Source of the DNA: Allobosea sp. Tri-44
GTDB lineage: Bacteria; Pseudomonadota; Alphaproteobacteria; Rhizobiales; Beijerinckiaceae
Direction: 5' to 3'
Length of the DNA: 64,000 nt
Assembly: GCF_004123845.1 (NCBI RefSeq)
Contig: NZ_NBDP01000003.1
Coordinates: 868,001 to 932,000, forward strand
Shown here: positions 37,016 to 47,239 of the stretch, piece after piece
Layout: each line of letters starts with the position of its first letter
Position numbering within the stretch: the stretch's first letter is position 1
Notes under the pieces: model-generated
What the model was told of the DNA's origin: nothing
What the model saw: only the letters and a program-made list of their open reading frames with translations
The model's database searches: none
Program-made: the position numbers and the translations under genes

Positions 37016-39267
37016 GCCTTCGTCCCGTTCACTTGTCGTGTGGCGTTATCCGCCGTCCTATTGCCCGTCTCTGGTCTGTCTTCGCCGGCCGGTGGCGGTC
37101 CGGTCTCGACAAACCAGAGCCTGATCCTGGCGCCACGGGCGCCATCCGGGCGGTCGAGCAACTCGATACCGCCGCCATGGTCCTCGAGGATCTTGCCGAC
37201 GATGGCGAGGCCGAGGCCGGTGCCGCCGTCGCGTGTGGTCATATAGGGTTCGAGCAGCTTCTGGCGCTGATCGGCCGGCAGGCCCTTGCCGTTGTCGAGG
37301 ATGTCGATGACGATCCGGCCGTCCTGGAGCCGTTCGAAGCCGATCTCGATACGGCCTTTGCCGCGTTGCTCGGCCGGCACGGCCTCGACCGCCTCGGTCG
37401 CATTCTTGATGACGTTGGTGAGAGCCTGCGAGATCAGGCGCCGGTCGAAATGCGCCAGGACCGGTGCGTCGGGCAGGTTGTCGGACATGTCGATCTCGGG
37501 ATTGCCGACCCGCATCAGGAAGATGACCTGCCGAGCCGTCTCGACGATGTCGTCTCGCGCCGGCGAAGGCTTGGGCATCCGCGCGAAGGAGGAGAACTCG
37601 TCGACCATGCGGCGAATGTCCTCGACCTGGCGCACGATGGTGGCGGTGCACTGGTCGAAGATGTCCTTGTCGTCGACGATGACGCGGCCGAACTTGCGAC
37701 GGATGCGTTCGGCCGAGAGCTGGATCGGCGTCAGCGGATTCTTGATCTCGTGGGCGATGCGGCGCGCCACGTCGGCCCAGGCGGCAGTCCGCTGCGCCGA
37801 AACGAGATCGGTGATGTCGTCGAGCGTCACCACGAGGCCGGCGCCCGCCCCTTCGCCTTCGCGCGTTGCCCGAATGTTGACCAAGCGCTCACGGCCACCG
37901 CGGGTGATCGCGACCTGGGTGGAGCTCAGGCGCTGCCGGCCGGTCAGCGCTTCGGACACGAACGCGGCGATCTCCGGAACGACTCGCGCCACCGGCTCGC
38001 CGAGCAGGCGGCCGCCGGCTCCGAGCAAGGTTTCGGATGAGCGGTTGCTGATGGTGACGTGCCCGTCTTCGTCTATGCCGAGTACGCCGGAGGAGACGCC
38101 CGAGAGGACTGTCTCGGTGAATCGGCGTCGCCGGTCGATCACTTCGCTTGCGGTGACGAGTCCGTCGCGCTGGCGGCGAAGCTCGGCCGTCATCTTGTTG
38201 AAGGTCTCGCCAAGATGGGCGAGATCGCCTTCCGCTCGTCTTATCGGCACCTGGACATAGAAGTTACCGCTGGAGACCTGATCGGTGGCATGGATCATTC
38301 GCCGGATCGGCGCGACGAGGCCGTTGGCGAAGTTGAGACCGAGCCAGATCGCCGAGAGCAGCAGGATCACGGAAATCAGCGCGTACATCGAAGCGAAGGC
38401 GATCTGCACGCCTTTGCGCCTCGCATCGATGCCGAGATACTCGACCGCAGCGCCGCGGGCCACCGCCGGGAACTCGACCGCGAGCGGATCGACCTCGCGG
38501 GCGACATAGAGGAAGGCGCCGTCATAGCTCGGCAGCTTCATCAGAGCGCCGAAGACACGCCCGGAGGACGGGAGCACGCAGATCGGCTCCGGCGAGCTCT
38601 GCGCATCCTCGAAGGCGTCGGCATTGGGCTTGCTGGCGTCCCGCAAAACGTCGATGTTGGCCCTGACGAGAACGGTGTCCGGCGGCTTCATGATCCAGAC
38701 CACCGGCAGGCCGAGCGCCGTGGCGCGCGCCGTCAGGAAGCTCTCGAACCAGCGCCGATCGGCGTCGTAAGCGGTCTTCGCCCGTCCAAGATCGTCCGAG
38801 AGCAACCGAATCTCGCGGCCGAGCGAACGGCACTGGCCGGTGGTGTAGGCGTCGGCGACCTCTACGGACTTGAAGATCACATCGCGCATGCGGTCTGAGA
38901 ACCAGGGCTCGAGGCCGCGTTCCAGCGTCGCGGTCGCGATCACGGCGACGAGCACAGCCGGCAGCGCCGCGACGATGCTGAACAGGCTGACGATCCGCAC
39001 GTGCAGCCCGGCTGCCGCCACGCCCTTGCGCCTCGCGCGGATCAGCACCGCCGCCTCGAACGCGACGATGGTCAGCAACAGCAGGATCAGCAGGCCATTG
39101 ATGATGAAGACGCCGACCACGACCTCATGGACCGGCGCGACCGGCGTCGCGCCCGAAAGCACGAGGAAGGTGGTGAGCGCCGAGACCAGGGCGAAGCCGA
39201 CGACGAGCGCGCCCAGCCAGCCCGAAACCCGCCGGGGCGGGTCTTCGGATCGGGGCGTCATGCGCAT
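37012..39267 (-). CDS. ntrY: Nitrogen sensor histidine kinase NtrY
   Basis: This is a membrane-bound sensor kinase of about 751 aa and partner of NtrX. It has three closely spaced N-terminal TM segments, a periplasmic sensor region, a further TM near residue 300, then HAMP (ANGLVAPIRRMIHATDQVSSG), a PAS domain, the H-box [21 protein letters not shown] and the ATP-binding boxes LTNVIKNATEAVEA, DILDNGKGLP and GGTGLGLAIVGKI. The frame is open to a TTG at 39375. The ATG at 39267 (or 39261) is preferred because the extra residues look like repeat-adjacent noise. The start is uncertain by 36 residues. Confidence 0.94.
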   Translation of the reverse strand: MRMTPRSEDPPRRVSGWLGALVVGFALVSALTTFLVLSGATPVAPVHEVVVGVFIINGLLILLLLTIVAFEAAVLIRARRKGVAAAGLHVRIVSLFSIVAALPAVLVAVIATATLERGLEPWFSDRMRDVIFKSVEVADAYTTGQCRSLGREIRLLSDDLGRAKTAYDADRRWFESFLTARATALGLPVVWIMKPPDTVLVRANIDVLRDASKPNADAFEDAQSSPEPICVLPSSGRVFGALMKLPSYDGAFLYVAREVDPLAVEFPAVARGAAVEYLGIDARRKGVQIAFASMYALISVILLLSAIWLGLNFANGLVAPIRRMIHATDQVSSGNFYVQVPIRRAEGDLAHLGETFNKMTAELRRQRDGLVTASEVIDRRRRFTETVLSGVSSGVLGIDEDGHVTISNRSSETLLGAGGRLLGEPVARVVPEIAAFVSEALTGRQRLSSTQVAITRGGRERLVNIRATREGEGAGAGLVVTLDDITDLVSAQRTAAWADVARRIAHEIKNPLTPIQLSAERIRRKFGRVIVDDKDIFDQCTATIVRQVEDIRRMVDEFSSFARMPKPSPARDDIVETARQVIFLMRVGNPEIDMSDNLPDAPVLAHFDRRLISQALTNVIKNATEAVEAVPAEQRGKGRIEIGFERLQDGRIVIDILDNGKGLPADQRQKLLEPYMTTRDGGTGLGLAIVGKILEDHGGGIELLDRPDGARGARIRLWFVETGPPPAGEDRPETGNRTADNATRQVNGTKA

Positions 39268-39409
39268 GTCGCCGGTCGAGGTCGTCAAGACGATATCGAA
39301 GCTCCGTTGCCTGCGGCTCCCGTCATGGAAGCCGACGCACAGCGCACTGATGCGCCGCCGCAACGGTGTTGTCAAAATATGACAGATGCAAGGCAGCCAC
39401 AGTGCCTGG

Positions 39410-39510
39410 AACCCGTTCCGATCAGCTGGCGCTGCAAGCTGATCGGAAAAACGGTTTCCAACTCAAAGTGAGAGACGGATTCACCGATCAGGTTGAAGCA
39501 ACCTGATCGG
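39410..39510. repeat. Two-hairpin palindromic element, copy C, between ntrC and ntrY
   Basis: Two hairpins lie between ntrC and ntrY. The first is CCGATCAGCT (39418-39427) with AGCTGATCGG (39437-39446), extended by imperfect AACCCGTT/AACGGTTT arms. The second is CCGATCAGGTTG (39484-39495), loop aag, CAACCTGATCGG (39499-39510), a perfect 12-bp stem. The layout (short-loop hairpin, spacer of about 30 nt, larger hairpin) is that of copies A and B read on the - strand, although the stem sequences differ. Confidence 0.75.
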
Positions 39511-39522
39511 ATCCGGCTCTTG

Positions 39523-40974
39523 TCAACGTGGCGAGCGCACCACCTGCATGTCGAGCTCGCGGATCTTCTTGCGCAAGGTGTTGCGATTAAGTCCCAGCAG
39601 CTCGGCAGCGCGAATCTGGTTGCCGCGCGTTGCCGCCAGGGCGGCCGCGATCAAGGGCGGCTCGACCTCCCGCAGGATGCGGTGATAGAGCCCCGGCGGC
39701 GGGATCTGGTCGCCGAAGCCGCCGAAATACTGGTTGAGATGGCGTTCGACCGAACCGGACAGGGTTTCCGCCCGCTCCGGCGCACTGCTGCTCCCAATCT
39801 GCACCGGGCCCCCGGTCCCGGGCTGCAACTCCGCCTCGACGATGGGCGCGGTGATGGTATCTTGCGGATAGAGCGCGGCCAGACGCCGCACCAGATTCTC
39901 GAGCTCGCGGACATTGCCCGGCCAGCGGTAACGCCGCAGCACATCCATCGCTTCCGAGTCGATCTGCTTGCGCGCCAGCCCCTCCTTTTCGACCAGCGCG
40001 AAGAAATGGCGGACGAGATCCGGGATATCTTCGACGCGCTCGCGCAGCGGCGGCAGTCGGATCGGCACGACGTTGAGACGGAAGAACAGATCCTCGCGGA
40101 AGAGGCCATGCGCGATCGAGATGCGCAGGTCCTTGTTGGTCGCGGCGACAATGCGGACATTGGTCTTGATCGGAGTGCGTCCGCCGACCGTGGTGTACTC
40201 GCCCTGCTGCAGCACGCGCAGCAGTCTCGTCTGCGCCTCCATCGGCATGTCACCGATCTCGTCGAGGAACAATGTGCCGCCCTCAGCCTGCTCGAAGCGG
40301 CCCGAGGAGCGGGTCAGCGCGCCGGTGAAGGCCCCCTTCTCGTGACCGAACAGCTCCGATTCGATCAGGTCCTTCGGGATCGCCGCCATGTTGATCGCGA
40401 CGAAAGGTCCGTTGCGGCGCTTGCCATAGTCGTGCAGGGCGCGGGCGACCAGTTCCTTGCCGGTGCCCGACTCGCCGTTGATCATCACCGTCAGGTCGAT
40501 CGGCATCAGCCGCGCCAGGGCACGATAGACGTCCTGCATCGCCGGCGATCGGCCGACCAGCGGGATGTCCTCGGGCTCGGCGGCCTGGCTGCGCGGTACG
40601 TCGCCGCGCGGACGCGACAGCGCGCGGCCGACGATGGCGACGAGCTCCTTCAGGTCAAAGGGTTTCGGCAAGTACTCATACGCGCCGCGCTCCGAGGCCT
40701 TGATCGCGGTCATGAAGGTGTTCTGCGCGCTCATCACGATGATCGGCAGCTCGGGCCGGACCCGCTTGATGCGCGGCAGGAGATCGAAGGCGTTGCCGTC
40801 CGGCATCACGACATCGGTGATAATGAGATCGCCAAGACCCTGCGCTGCCCAGGTCCAGAGAGTCGCCGCCTGACCCGTGGTGCGCACCTCGTAGCCGGCG
40901 CGGGCGAGTGCCTGGTTGAGGACGGTGCGAATCGCGGCGTCGTCGTCGGCGATGAGAATGTTACCCGTCGGCAT
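39523..40974 (-). CDS. ntrC: Nitrogen regulation response regulator NtrC
   Basis: This is the 483-aa sigma-54-dependent activator of nitrogen-starvation genes. Receiver Asp54 ([10 protein letters not shown]) accepts phosphate from NtrB. The AAA+ domain has Walker A GESGTGKE, an intact GAFTGA loop ([15 protein letters not shown]), and Walker [14 protein letters not shown]. The C-terminal DNA-binding HTH is [24 protein letters not shown]. It follows ntrB by 25 nt. Unlike NtrX, it keeps the sigma-54 contact motif. Confidence 0.97.
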   Translation of the reverse strand: MPTGNILIADDDAAIRTVLNQALARAGYEVRTTGQAATLWTWAAQGLGDLIITDVVMPDGNAFDLLPRIKRVRPELPIIVMSAQNTFMTAIKASERGAYEYLPKPFDLKELVAIVGRALSRPRGDVPRSQAAEPEDIPLVGRSPAMQDVYRALARLMPIDLTVMINGESGTGKELVARALHDYGKRRNGPFVAINMAAIPKDLIESELFGHEKGAFTGALTRSSGRFEQAEGGTLFLDEIGDMPMEAQTRLLRVLQQGEYTTVGGRTPIKTNVRIVAATNKDLRISIAHGLFREDLFFRLNVVPIRLPPLRERVEDIPDLVRHFFALVEKEGLARKQIDSEAMDVLRRYRWPGNVRELENLVRRLAALYPQDTITAPIVEAELQPGTGGPVQIGSSSAPERAETLSGSVERHLNQYFGGFGDQIPPPGLYHRILREVEPPLIAAALAATRGNQIRAAELLGLNRNTLRKKIRELDMQVVRSPR

Positions 40975-40999
40975 GCGGTTCCTATGTCCTGCTCGCCTC

Positions 41000-42142
41000 T
41001 TACCCAGCCCGAGGCGGCTTAGCCTCGTGCAGGGGCAATCGAATTCGAAACGTCGTGCGTCGCTGCGCGGACTCGCATTCGACGATTCCGCCGTGATCGC
41101 CGATCACCTTGGCGACAAGTGCAAGTCCAAGGCCACTTCCCTGCGCCTTGGTGGTGACGAAGGGATCGAACAGGTGCTGGTGCAGGTCAGGCGGCACGCC
41201 GGGCCCGTTGTCGCGGACGCCGATCTCGAGCGGCAAGGCGAGCCGGGCGCTGGAACCGGGCGCCTGCATGCGGATGCCAGGACGATAGGCGGTCGTGAGC
41301 GTGATCTCGCCGTCGATCGCGTCATTGCCGATGGCCTCGGCCGCGTTCTTGACCAGGTTGAGCAGAACCTGGACCAGTTGGTCGCGGTTGCCTGCGACCG
41401 GCGGCAGCGACGGGTCGTAGATCTCGCTGAAGCGGATGTGCCGGGCGAAGCCGGACTGAGCCAGCCGCTTCACATGGTCGAGCACATCATGGACATTGAC
41501 GGGTCCGCGTTCGCTCGGACGCTCGTCGCCGAACAGCTCCACGCGCTCGACCAGTTTCACGATCCGGTCGGCTTCGTCGCAGATCAACTGAGTCAGCAGG
41601 CGATCCTCGTCCTGGACCGAGGCCTCGAGCAGTTGCGCCGCCCCGCGGATGCCGGAGAGCGGATTCTTGATCTCATGCGCCAGCATTGCTCCGAGCGCAG
41701 TGATCGAGCGAGCTGCTCCCCGATGTGTCAATTGCCTGTCCATTTTTTCAGCAATTGTCCGTTCTTGCAGCAAAAGTACCACCGCGTCTGGCTGGCTGGG
41801 CAGTAGTGAAGCAAAGACGTCGACCACCCGGTCGATGCCGAGCCGGGGCGAGGCGAGTTCGAGCCGGTACTCGCTGACGCTGGCACCGCGTCGCTGAACC
41901 TCCTCGACCAGCCCCAGCACCGGCGAGCCGAAAGCGACGAGATCGTCGAGGCGCTGGCGCTTCAGCACGAGGGTGCTGGCCTGGAAGAAGTCCTCGGCAG
42001 CGGTGTTGGCGTAAAGGATGCCGTGCCCGTCCCCGATGACCAAGACGGGCATGGGCAGGACGTTGAGCGCCTGGACTTCGAGAAGGTCGTACAAGGGATC
42101 GTGCTGCCCCTCCGCGCCGTCGTTGAATATCGCCATCGTCAT
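41000..42142 (-). CDS. ntrB: Nitrogen regulation sensor kinase NtrB
   Basis: This is a 380-aa soluble histidine kinase that phosphorylates or dephosphorylates NtrC under PII control. A PAS domain (about 25-130) is followed by the H-box [21 protein letters not shown], an N-box LVKNAAEA, a G1 box [11 protein letters not shown] and a G2 box [12 protein letters not shown]. There are no TM segments. ATGs at 42142 and 42136 are both possible, with AGGA upstream. It lies 18 nt after dusB, in the classic nifR3-ntrB-ntrC arrangement. Confidence 0.96.
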   Translation of the reverse strand: MTMAIFNDGAEGQHDPLYDLLEVQALNVLPMPVLVIGDGHGILYANTAAEDFFQASTLVLKRQRLDDLVAFGSPVLGLVEEVQRRGASVSEYRLELASPRLGIDRVVDVFASLLPSQPDAVVLLLQERTIAEKMDRQLTHRGAARSITALGAMLAHEIKNPLSGIRGAAQLLEASVQDEDRLLTQLICDEADRIVKLVERVELFGDERPSERGPVNVHDVLDHVKRLAQSGFARHIRFSEIYDPSLPPVAGNRDQLVQVLLNLVKNAAEAIGNDAIDGEITLTTAYRPGIRMQAPGSSARLALPLEIGVRDNGPGVPPDLHQHLFDPFVTTKAQGSGLGLALVAKVIGDHGGIVECESAQRRTTFRIRLPLHEAKPPRAG

Positions 42143-42160
42143 AGGCAGGACTTTCCTGGG

Positions 42161-43183
42161 TCAGGCGGCAGCGCCCAGAGGGGCGGTCGAGAACAGTTGT
42201 CCGAGCGCCGCGATGGCGCGCACAGGCTCGCTGGTCGTCAGTAGCTCGCGGCGCGAGGTTTCGTCCGGCTCCAGCCCGCAAGCGAGCGCCTCGTCGGCAT
42301 AGGCGGCCAAATGCTTGCGGGCATGGCGGACGCCGGTCTCACGTCCCATCAGCGAGAGCAGGCTCTCGTAATGTTCGCGGGCGACGTCGTGCTTGACGGT
42401 GAGCGGGATGTCCGCCGGCTCGCGGCCGGCCAGTGCGGCGCCGATCGCGCCGGGCAGCCAGGGCCGGCCAAGCGCGGCGCGCCCGACCATGACGTAGTCC
42501 GCTCCCGATTGCTCCAGGCAGAGCTGCGCCTGCGTGGACGTCGCGATATCGCCATTGGCGATCAGCGGGAATTTGCCCTCCGCCCGCACTGGACGGATCG
42601 CGGCCCAATTAGCCTGGCCCTTGTAGAACTGCTGGCGTGTACGGCCATGGACCGTGATCGCAGCCGCTCCGGCCATTGCGGCGCGGCGCGCCAGTTCCGG
42701 CGCGTTGCGGCTGGCATCGTCCCAGCCAAGCCGCATTTTGACCGTAACCGGCACCTTCACCGCCGCTACGACCGCTTCGACCAGACCGATTGCGTGATCG
42801 AGATCACGCATCAGCGCCGAGCCTGCCCAGCCCCCGACCACCTTCTTCGCCGGGCAGCCCATGTTGATGTCGACAATGTTGGCGCCCGAAGCCTCGGCGA
42901 CCTGCGCAGCCTCCGCCAGCCAGCGCGCCTCACAACCGGCCAGCTGGACGACATGCGGAGTCACCCCCGCGCCCTCCGCCCGCAGCCGCGCCTCCTCGCT
43001 GCCGCGGACGAGCTCATCGGAGGCCACCATCTCGGAGACCACGAGTCCGGCCCCGAAGCGCGCGGCGATGCGGCGCATGGCCAGATCGGTCACGCCCGAC
43101 ATCGGCGCCAGGAAGGCACGCGAGGCCGGGAACAATCCGCCGATCGGCACCTCATGCTCGCCCGAATTTGAGGCAGTTTTCAT
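42161..43183 (-). CDS. dusB: tRNA-dihydrouridine synthase DusB (NifR3)
   Basis: This is a 340-aa FMN enzyme that reduces uridine to dihydrouridine in the tRNA D-loop. Family motifs are AFLAPMSGVTDLAMRRI, the Dus signature VDINMGCPAKKVVGGWAGSALM with its catalytic Cys, VTVHGRTRQQFYKG-like AITVHGRTRQ, and IANGDI. The short C-terminal helical domain follows. It is the first gene of the nifR3-ntrBC operon, divergent from ispDF. Confidence 0.96.
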   Translation of the reverse strand: MKTASNSGEHEVPIGGLFPASRAFLAPMSGVTDLAMRRIAARFGAGLVVSEMVASDELVRGSEEARLRAEGAGVTPHVVQLAGCEARWLAEAAQVAEASGANIVDINMGCPAKKVVGGWAGSALMRDLDHAIGLVEAVVAAVKVPVTVKMRLGWDDASRNAPELARRAAMAGAAAITVHGRTRQQFYKGQANWAAIRPVRAEGKFPLIANGDIATSTQAQLCLEQSGADYVMVGRAALGRPWLPGAIGAALAGREPADIPLTVKHDVAREHYESLLSLMGRETGVRHARKHLAAYADEALACGLEPDETSRRELLTTSEPVRAIAALGQLFSTAPLGAAA

Positions 43184-43203
43184 TTTGCCGATTTATTAGA
43201 CAA

Positions 43204-43235
43204 ATGCTGCGTCGCGCAAGAGAATTTCGCAGCAT
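43204..43235. promoter_or_regulatory. Inverted repeat in dusB/ispDF divergent region
   Basis: ATGCTGCG (43204-43211) and CGCAGCAT (43228-43235) are perfect 8-nt arms separated by 16 nt, inside the 183-bp divergent promoter region. It lies only about 20 nt upstream of the dusB start. It may be an operator or a leader stem of dusB-ntrBC. No known regulator consensus is matched. Confidence 0.35.
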
Positions 43236-43366
43236 GTTGCATCGCAATATCGTCATGATGCGCGTGCGGTGGCTCGGGCAGCGCCGTTGCGGCGGCGTTA
43301 GCGGCTTGGCGCGAGAGCTGCGCCGTCCTATCAGCGAGCCTCCAACTCATGGAGTCACGAGGATCG

Positions 43367-44560
43367 ATGACGCCTGCCGTCGCAGCCCTGATCGTCGCCG
43401 CCGGACGCGGCCTGCGCGCTGGCGCTGATGCGCCGAAGCAGTATCGGCGGCTTGGCGGCATACCGGTTCTGTGCCGCACGCTTGCCCCCTTCCTGGCCGA
43501 GGGCCGGATCGACATCGTGCTCGTGGTGATCGGTGCCGGCGACGGGGCGCGGTATGCCGAAGCGATCGGCCAACTTCCGGAGAACGCACGCGCTCGCCTC
43601 TCCGCCCCCGCCGATGGTGGCGAGACCCGTCAAGAGTCGGTCCGTGCAGGTTTGGAGGCGCTTGCCGCCAGCGGCTTCTCGGGCATTGTGCTCGTGCATG
43701 ATGCGGCCCGCCCCTTCGTTTCAACGTCGCTGATCGAGCGGGCGATGGGAGCCTGTACCCAGGATATTGCCGCGATCCCGGTGCTCGCCGTCACCGACAC
43801 CGTCAAGCGCGTCGATACCACCGGCCTGATCGAGGAGACCCTGCCGCGCGAGCAACTCGTCTCGGTGCAGACGCCGCAGGCCTTCGCCTTCCAGCCTCTG
43901 CTTGCCGCACACCGGGCTGCCCATGCCGCCGGATCCAGCGGCTTCACCGACGATTCCGCCATCATGGAATGGGCCGGCCACCGCGTCGCGACCTTCGCGG
44001 GAGATCCGATGAACCTGAAACTGACCCATTCGGACGACTTTGCACTGGCCGAACAGCGCATCGCCAGGTCACTCGTGACGCGCACCGGCACCGGCTACGA
44101 CGTTCATGCCTTCGCCGACGGCGATCATGTCTGGCTCGGCGGTATCCGGATTCCGCACAGCCGCGGCGTCACGGCTCATTCCGATGGCGACGTCGCCCTG
44201 CATGCACTCACCGATGCAGTATTGGGGGCCTTGGCCGATGGCGATATCGGGAGCCATTTCCCGCCCAGCGATCCGCAATGGCGTGGCGCTTCCTCCGACC
44301 GCTTCCTCGCCTTTGCCGCCGAACGTGTCCGCCACCGTGGCGGCCGCATCGACCATCTCGACCTGACGATCGTTTGCGAGGGGCCAAAAGTCGGCCCGCA
44401 TCGCGATGCGATCCGGGTGCGCATCGCAGAGATCGCCGGCTTGCGCATAGACCAGGTCGGCGTCAAGGCGACGACCTCGGAACGTCTCGGCTTCACTGGC
44501 CGTGGCGAGGGACTCGCCGCACTCGCTACGGCGACCATCCGCCTTCCGGAGCCAGAGTGA
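43367..44560 (+). CDS. ispDF: Bifunctional IspD/IspF of the MEP isoprenoid pathway
   Basis: This is a 397-aa fusion. The N-terminal IspD (about 1-230) is the CTP:methylerythritol-4-phosphate cytidylyltransferase, with [21 protein letters not shown] and [11 protein letters not shown]. The C-terminal IspF (about 238-397) is the MEcPP synthase, with [28 protein letters not shown] and [10 protein letters not shown] (zinc ligands Asp-His and His). The fusion is standard in alphaproteobacteria. The ATG at 43367 has GAGG 4 nt upstream. An ATG 18 nt earlier is less likely. pncC follows 4 nt after the stop. Confidence 0.97.
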   Translation: MTPAVAALIVAAGRGLRAGADAPKQYRRLGGIPVLCRTLAPFLAEGRIDIVLVVIGAGDGARYAEAIGQLPENARARLSAPADGGETRQESVRAGLEALAASGFSGIVLVHDAARPFVSTSLIERAMGACTQDIAAIPVLAVTDTVKRVDTTGLIEETLPREQLVSVQTPQAFAFQPLLAAHRAAHAAGSSGFTDDSAIMEWAGHRVATFAGDPMNLKLTHSDDFALAEQRIARSLVTRTGTGYDVHAFADGDHVWLGGIRIPHSRGVTAHSDGDVALHALTDAVLGALADGDIGSHFPPSDPQWRGASSDRFLAFAAERVRHRGGRIDHLDLTIVCEGPKVGPHRDAIRVRIAEIAGLRIDQVGVKATTSERLGFTGRGEGLAALATATIRLPEPE

Positions 44561-44564
44561 CGCC

Positions 44565-45062
44565 ATGTTCGACCTCGACATCCGTTCACTCGCCGCCGAA
44601 CTGCTCGACATCTCGCGCGAACGCAGCATCACTGTCGCGACGGTCGAGTCCTGCACAGGCGGGCTCGTCATCGGTGCGCTGACGGCGATTTCCGGCTCGT
44701 CCAGCATGGTGCTAGGCGGCCTCGTGACCTATTCCAACGAGGCGAAGACGGAGCTGGCCGGCGTCCCCGCCGAGCTTATTCGCGAGCATGGCGCGGTGAG
44801 CGAGCCGGTCGCGCGCGCCATGGCGGAAGGCGGCCGGGAACGGCTGTCGTCGAGGCTCGCCGTCGCGATCACCGGCATCGCCGGCCCGGACGGCGGCAAC
44901 GCGCTGAAGCCGGTCGGGCTGGTGCATTTCGCCTGCGCCGACGGTGCAAGGACGCTGCATCGCGAAAAGCGCTTCGGCGCTCAGGGGCGCGACGAGATCA
45001 GGCGCCTCAGTGTGCTGGAGGCGCTCGATCTGCTGCGCGAGGCGGCTCTGGCAGACGATTAG
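44565..45062 (+). CDS. pncC: Nicotinamide-nucleotide amidase, CinA C-terminal family
   Basis: This is a 165-aa stand-alone CinA C-terminal domain, an NMN deamidase that recycles pyridine nucleotides. Motifs include TVATVESCTGGLVIGALTAI (catalytic Ser-Cys region), GGLVTYSNEAKTELAGV, GAVSEPVARAMAEGGR and ITGIAGPDGG. Length is normal for PncC. The ATG at 44565 is 5 nt after the ispDF stop, implying co-transcription. Confidence 0.92.
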   Translation: MFDLDIRSLAAELLDISRERSITVATVESCTGGLVIGALTAISGSSSMVLGGLVTYSNEAKTELAGVPAELIREHGAVSEPVARAMAEGGRERLSSRLAVAITGIAGPDGGNALKPVGLVHFACADGARTLHREKRFGAQGRDEIRRLSVLEALDLLREAALADD

Positions 45063-45079
45063 CCGCCGAAAATCACAAT

Positions 45080-47191
45080 CTATCTCGTCGAGAGCTTGCG
45101 CCAGACCGCGCCGACAATGTCGGCGTAATCGTCGCTCCACGGCCGAGCAGCGCCGGGGCCGACCTGTTCACGCCAGCCCTGCCGGACGATCGGCCCGGGA
45201 TCGACTCCGGGGCGCAGGATGATCGCGACATCGGGAGCGACTTTCGCCGATTTGATGTCATCGGGTGACCGGACCGAGGCGTTGATCCAGGCGGAGAGGC
45301 CGACTGTCGCAGCCGTGGCGCGAACGACGGACCCGAATTCCATGTTGCGGTTCGAGATGTGCAGCAGGGCCGCGCCATTCGACTTGAGCTTCCGAGCGTA
45401 GAGTACAAACGCCTCTTCGGTCAGGAGATGAGTGGGGATGGCATCCGACGAGAAGGCGTCCACCACGATCAAATCGAGCGAGCCGTCCGCCACCTCCGCC
45501 AGGGTCAGACGTGCGTCGCCGATGACGAAGCGCGTAGCCGGAGCGCAGGTGCTGAAAAACCGGAATCGCGCGGGGTCAGTCGCGATCCGGATGACCGTCG
45601 GGTCTATTTCGTAGAAGGTCCAATCCTCACCGCCTTGAATCTGGCAGGCCAGCGAGCCGGTCCCCACGCCGATGGCAGCCACGGTGCCCAGCTTGCCGCC
45701 GCGGGCCTGCCGGAGCGATTGAATGCCCTCGGCGATGCCACCGCCGGCATAGTAGTAGGTCAGCGGCTCAGGCTTTCCGGAAGCCGGTGTGCCGTCCTCC
45801 TCGCGCAGTTTCTGCGCACCATGAAGCGTGCTGCCGTGCATCAGCAGGCGGAAGCGACCATCCGAGGTTTCGACGATGCGGTGAACACCAAAGAAGGAAC
45901 GGACCATGTCCGTCCGGTACGCCTCCTTGGCGATCAATCCGGCGAACGCGACAGCGGCAACGGCAGCGAGCGCCCCGCCTCGCAACCGCGTCATCGGGAT
46001 TGACGCTAAACGGGGTTGGCAAAGCAGGCCAGCGATGACCAGAAGCGGGTACTCCATCACGGAGTTGAAAAGCGCGGGCGCGAGCAATGCGGAGAAGACC
46101 CCGCCCAAAACGCCGCCGAGCGACATCCAAAGATAAAAGGCGGTCAGCCCATTCGTCGAGGGACGCAGGCGCGCGAGCTCGCCATGGGCGACCATCGCCG
46201 TGACGAACAGAATGGCGAAATGAAACAGCAGTTCGATCTCCCAGCTGAAGCGGAGAGCGAACACGGCCGTGCCGACATAGAGTACCACGAGCGGCAGCTG
46301 CAGGCCGAGCATCCAGCCATGGCGCAAGATCGGTTTGCGCTGAAAAACGATGACGAACGTCAGCAGGAACAGTGAAAGCGGCACGACCCACAGCAGCGGC
46401 GCGGCAGCGACGTCGGTCGACACATGAGCGGTAACCGCGACGAGCAACCCGGACGGAACGAATGCTAGAAAAAGCCAACGCAGCTTTCGGCTGAAAGCGA
46501 TCGGTTCGGCCGCGAGCGGGCTGGGCGCCTTGCCGCCTTCCGAACGCCCGAGGACCAGCCCGGCGCAGCCGGCGATACCCGCCAGCAAAAGCGCGAAACC
46601 CCAGGCCCAGGCAGCCGTCTGTGTGGCCAGCCGCAGGAATGGTTCGACCAGGAATGGGTAGGCCAGCAGCGCGAGGAAGCTACCGATGTTGGAAGCGGCG
46701 TAGAGGAAATAAGGGTCGCGGGCATGTTCATGGCCGGTTCGCGCGAACCAGGCCTGCAACAAGGGGCCATTCGCAGCCACGGCGAAGAACGGCAAGCCGA
46801 CCGAGGCTGCGAACAGCGTCAGCAGCCAGGTGATTTCTGCCTCTGCCGGCGGGCGATCGAAGCCGGCGGCGATCCTGATCGGCAACGATGTCAGAATTAC
46901 CGCCGCCATCAGCGCAATATGGATCAGCGCGGCGCGGCGAACACTGAACCGGCTGACGAGCCAATGGGCGTAGGCGTAGCCTGCCAGCAACATCGCCTGG
47001 AAGAAGACCATCGCCGTCGACCAGACGGCCGGCGAGCCGCCGAGCTTGGGCAGCACCATCTTGGCGAACATCGGCTGGATGCCGAAGAGCAGGAAGGCGG
47101 AGAGGAAGATGGTACAGGTATAGACCGGCAACACCACGCTCATTCGCCGCGCCCCGACACCGGCACGCGCCTCAACCACCGGAGCTTCCAT
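45080..47191 (-). CDS. MFS-like membrane domain fused to spermidine-synthase-like domain
   Basis: This is a 703-aa fusion. Residues about 18-430 form a polytopic membrane domain with 10-12 hydrophobic segments (VLPVYTCTIFLSAFLLFGIQ at the first, then GIQPMFAKMVLPKLGGSPA). Residues about 440-700 form a class I methyltransferase-like aminopropyltransferase domain with AIGVGTGSLACQ, FYEIDPTVIRIA and DLIVVDAFSSDAIPTHLL. Such fused proteins are widespread in proteobacteria and mostly uncharacterised, so polyamine synthesis should not be assumed. The start may be 16 codons later (ATG 47143). Confidence 0.86.
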   Translation of the reverse strand: MEAPVVEARAGVGARRMSVVLPVYTCTIFLSAFLLFGIQPMFAKMVLPKLGGSPAVWSTAMVFFQAMLLAGYAYAHWLVSRFSVRRAALIHIALMAAVILTSLPIRIAAGFDRPPAEAEITWLLTLFAASVGLPFFAVAANGPLLQAWFARTGHEHARDPYFLYAASNIGSFLALLAYPFLVEPFLRLATQTAAWAWGFALLLAGIAGCAGLVLGRSEGGKAPSPLAAEPIAFSRKLRWLFLAFVPSGLLVAVTAHVSTDVAAAPLLWVVPLSLFLLTFVIVFQRKPILRHGWMLGLQLPLVVLYVGTAVFALRFSWEIELLFHFAILFVTAMVAHGELARLRPSTNGLTAFYLWMSLGGVLGGVFSALLAPALFNSVMEYPLLVIAGLLCQPRLASIPMTRLRGGALAAVAAVAFAGLIAKEAYRTDMVRSFFGVHRIVETSDGRFRLLMHGSTLHGAQKLREEDGTPASGKPEPLTYYYAGGGIAEGIQSLRQARGGKLGTVAAIGVGTGSLACQIQGGEDWTFYEIDPTVIRIATDPARFRFFSTCAPATRFVIGDARLTLAEVADGSLDLIVVDAFSSDAIPTHLLTEEAFVLYARKLKSNGAALLHISNRNMEFGSVVRATAATVGLSAWINASVRSPDDIKSAKVAPDVAIILRPGVDPGPIVRQGWREQVGPGAARPWSDDYADIVGAVWRKLSTR

Positions 47192-47239
47192 GGCTTCCCC
47201 CTGCCGAAACGGGAGAACAATGGCGCGGACAGCTTAAGA

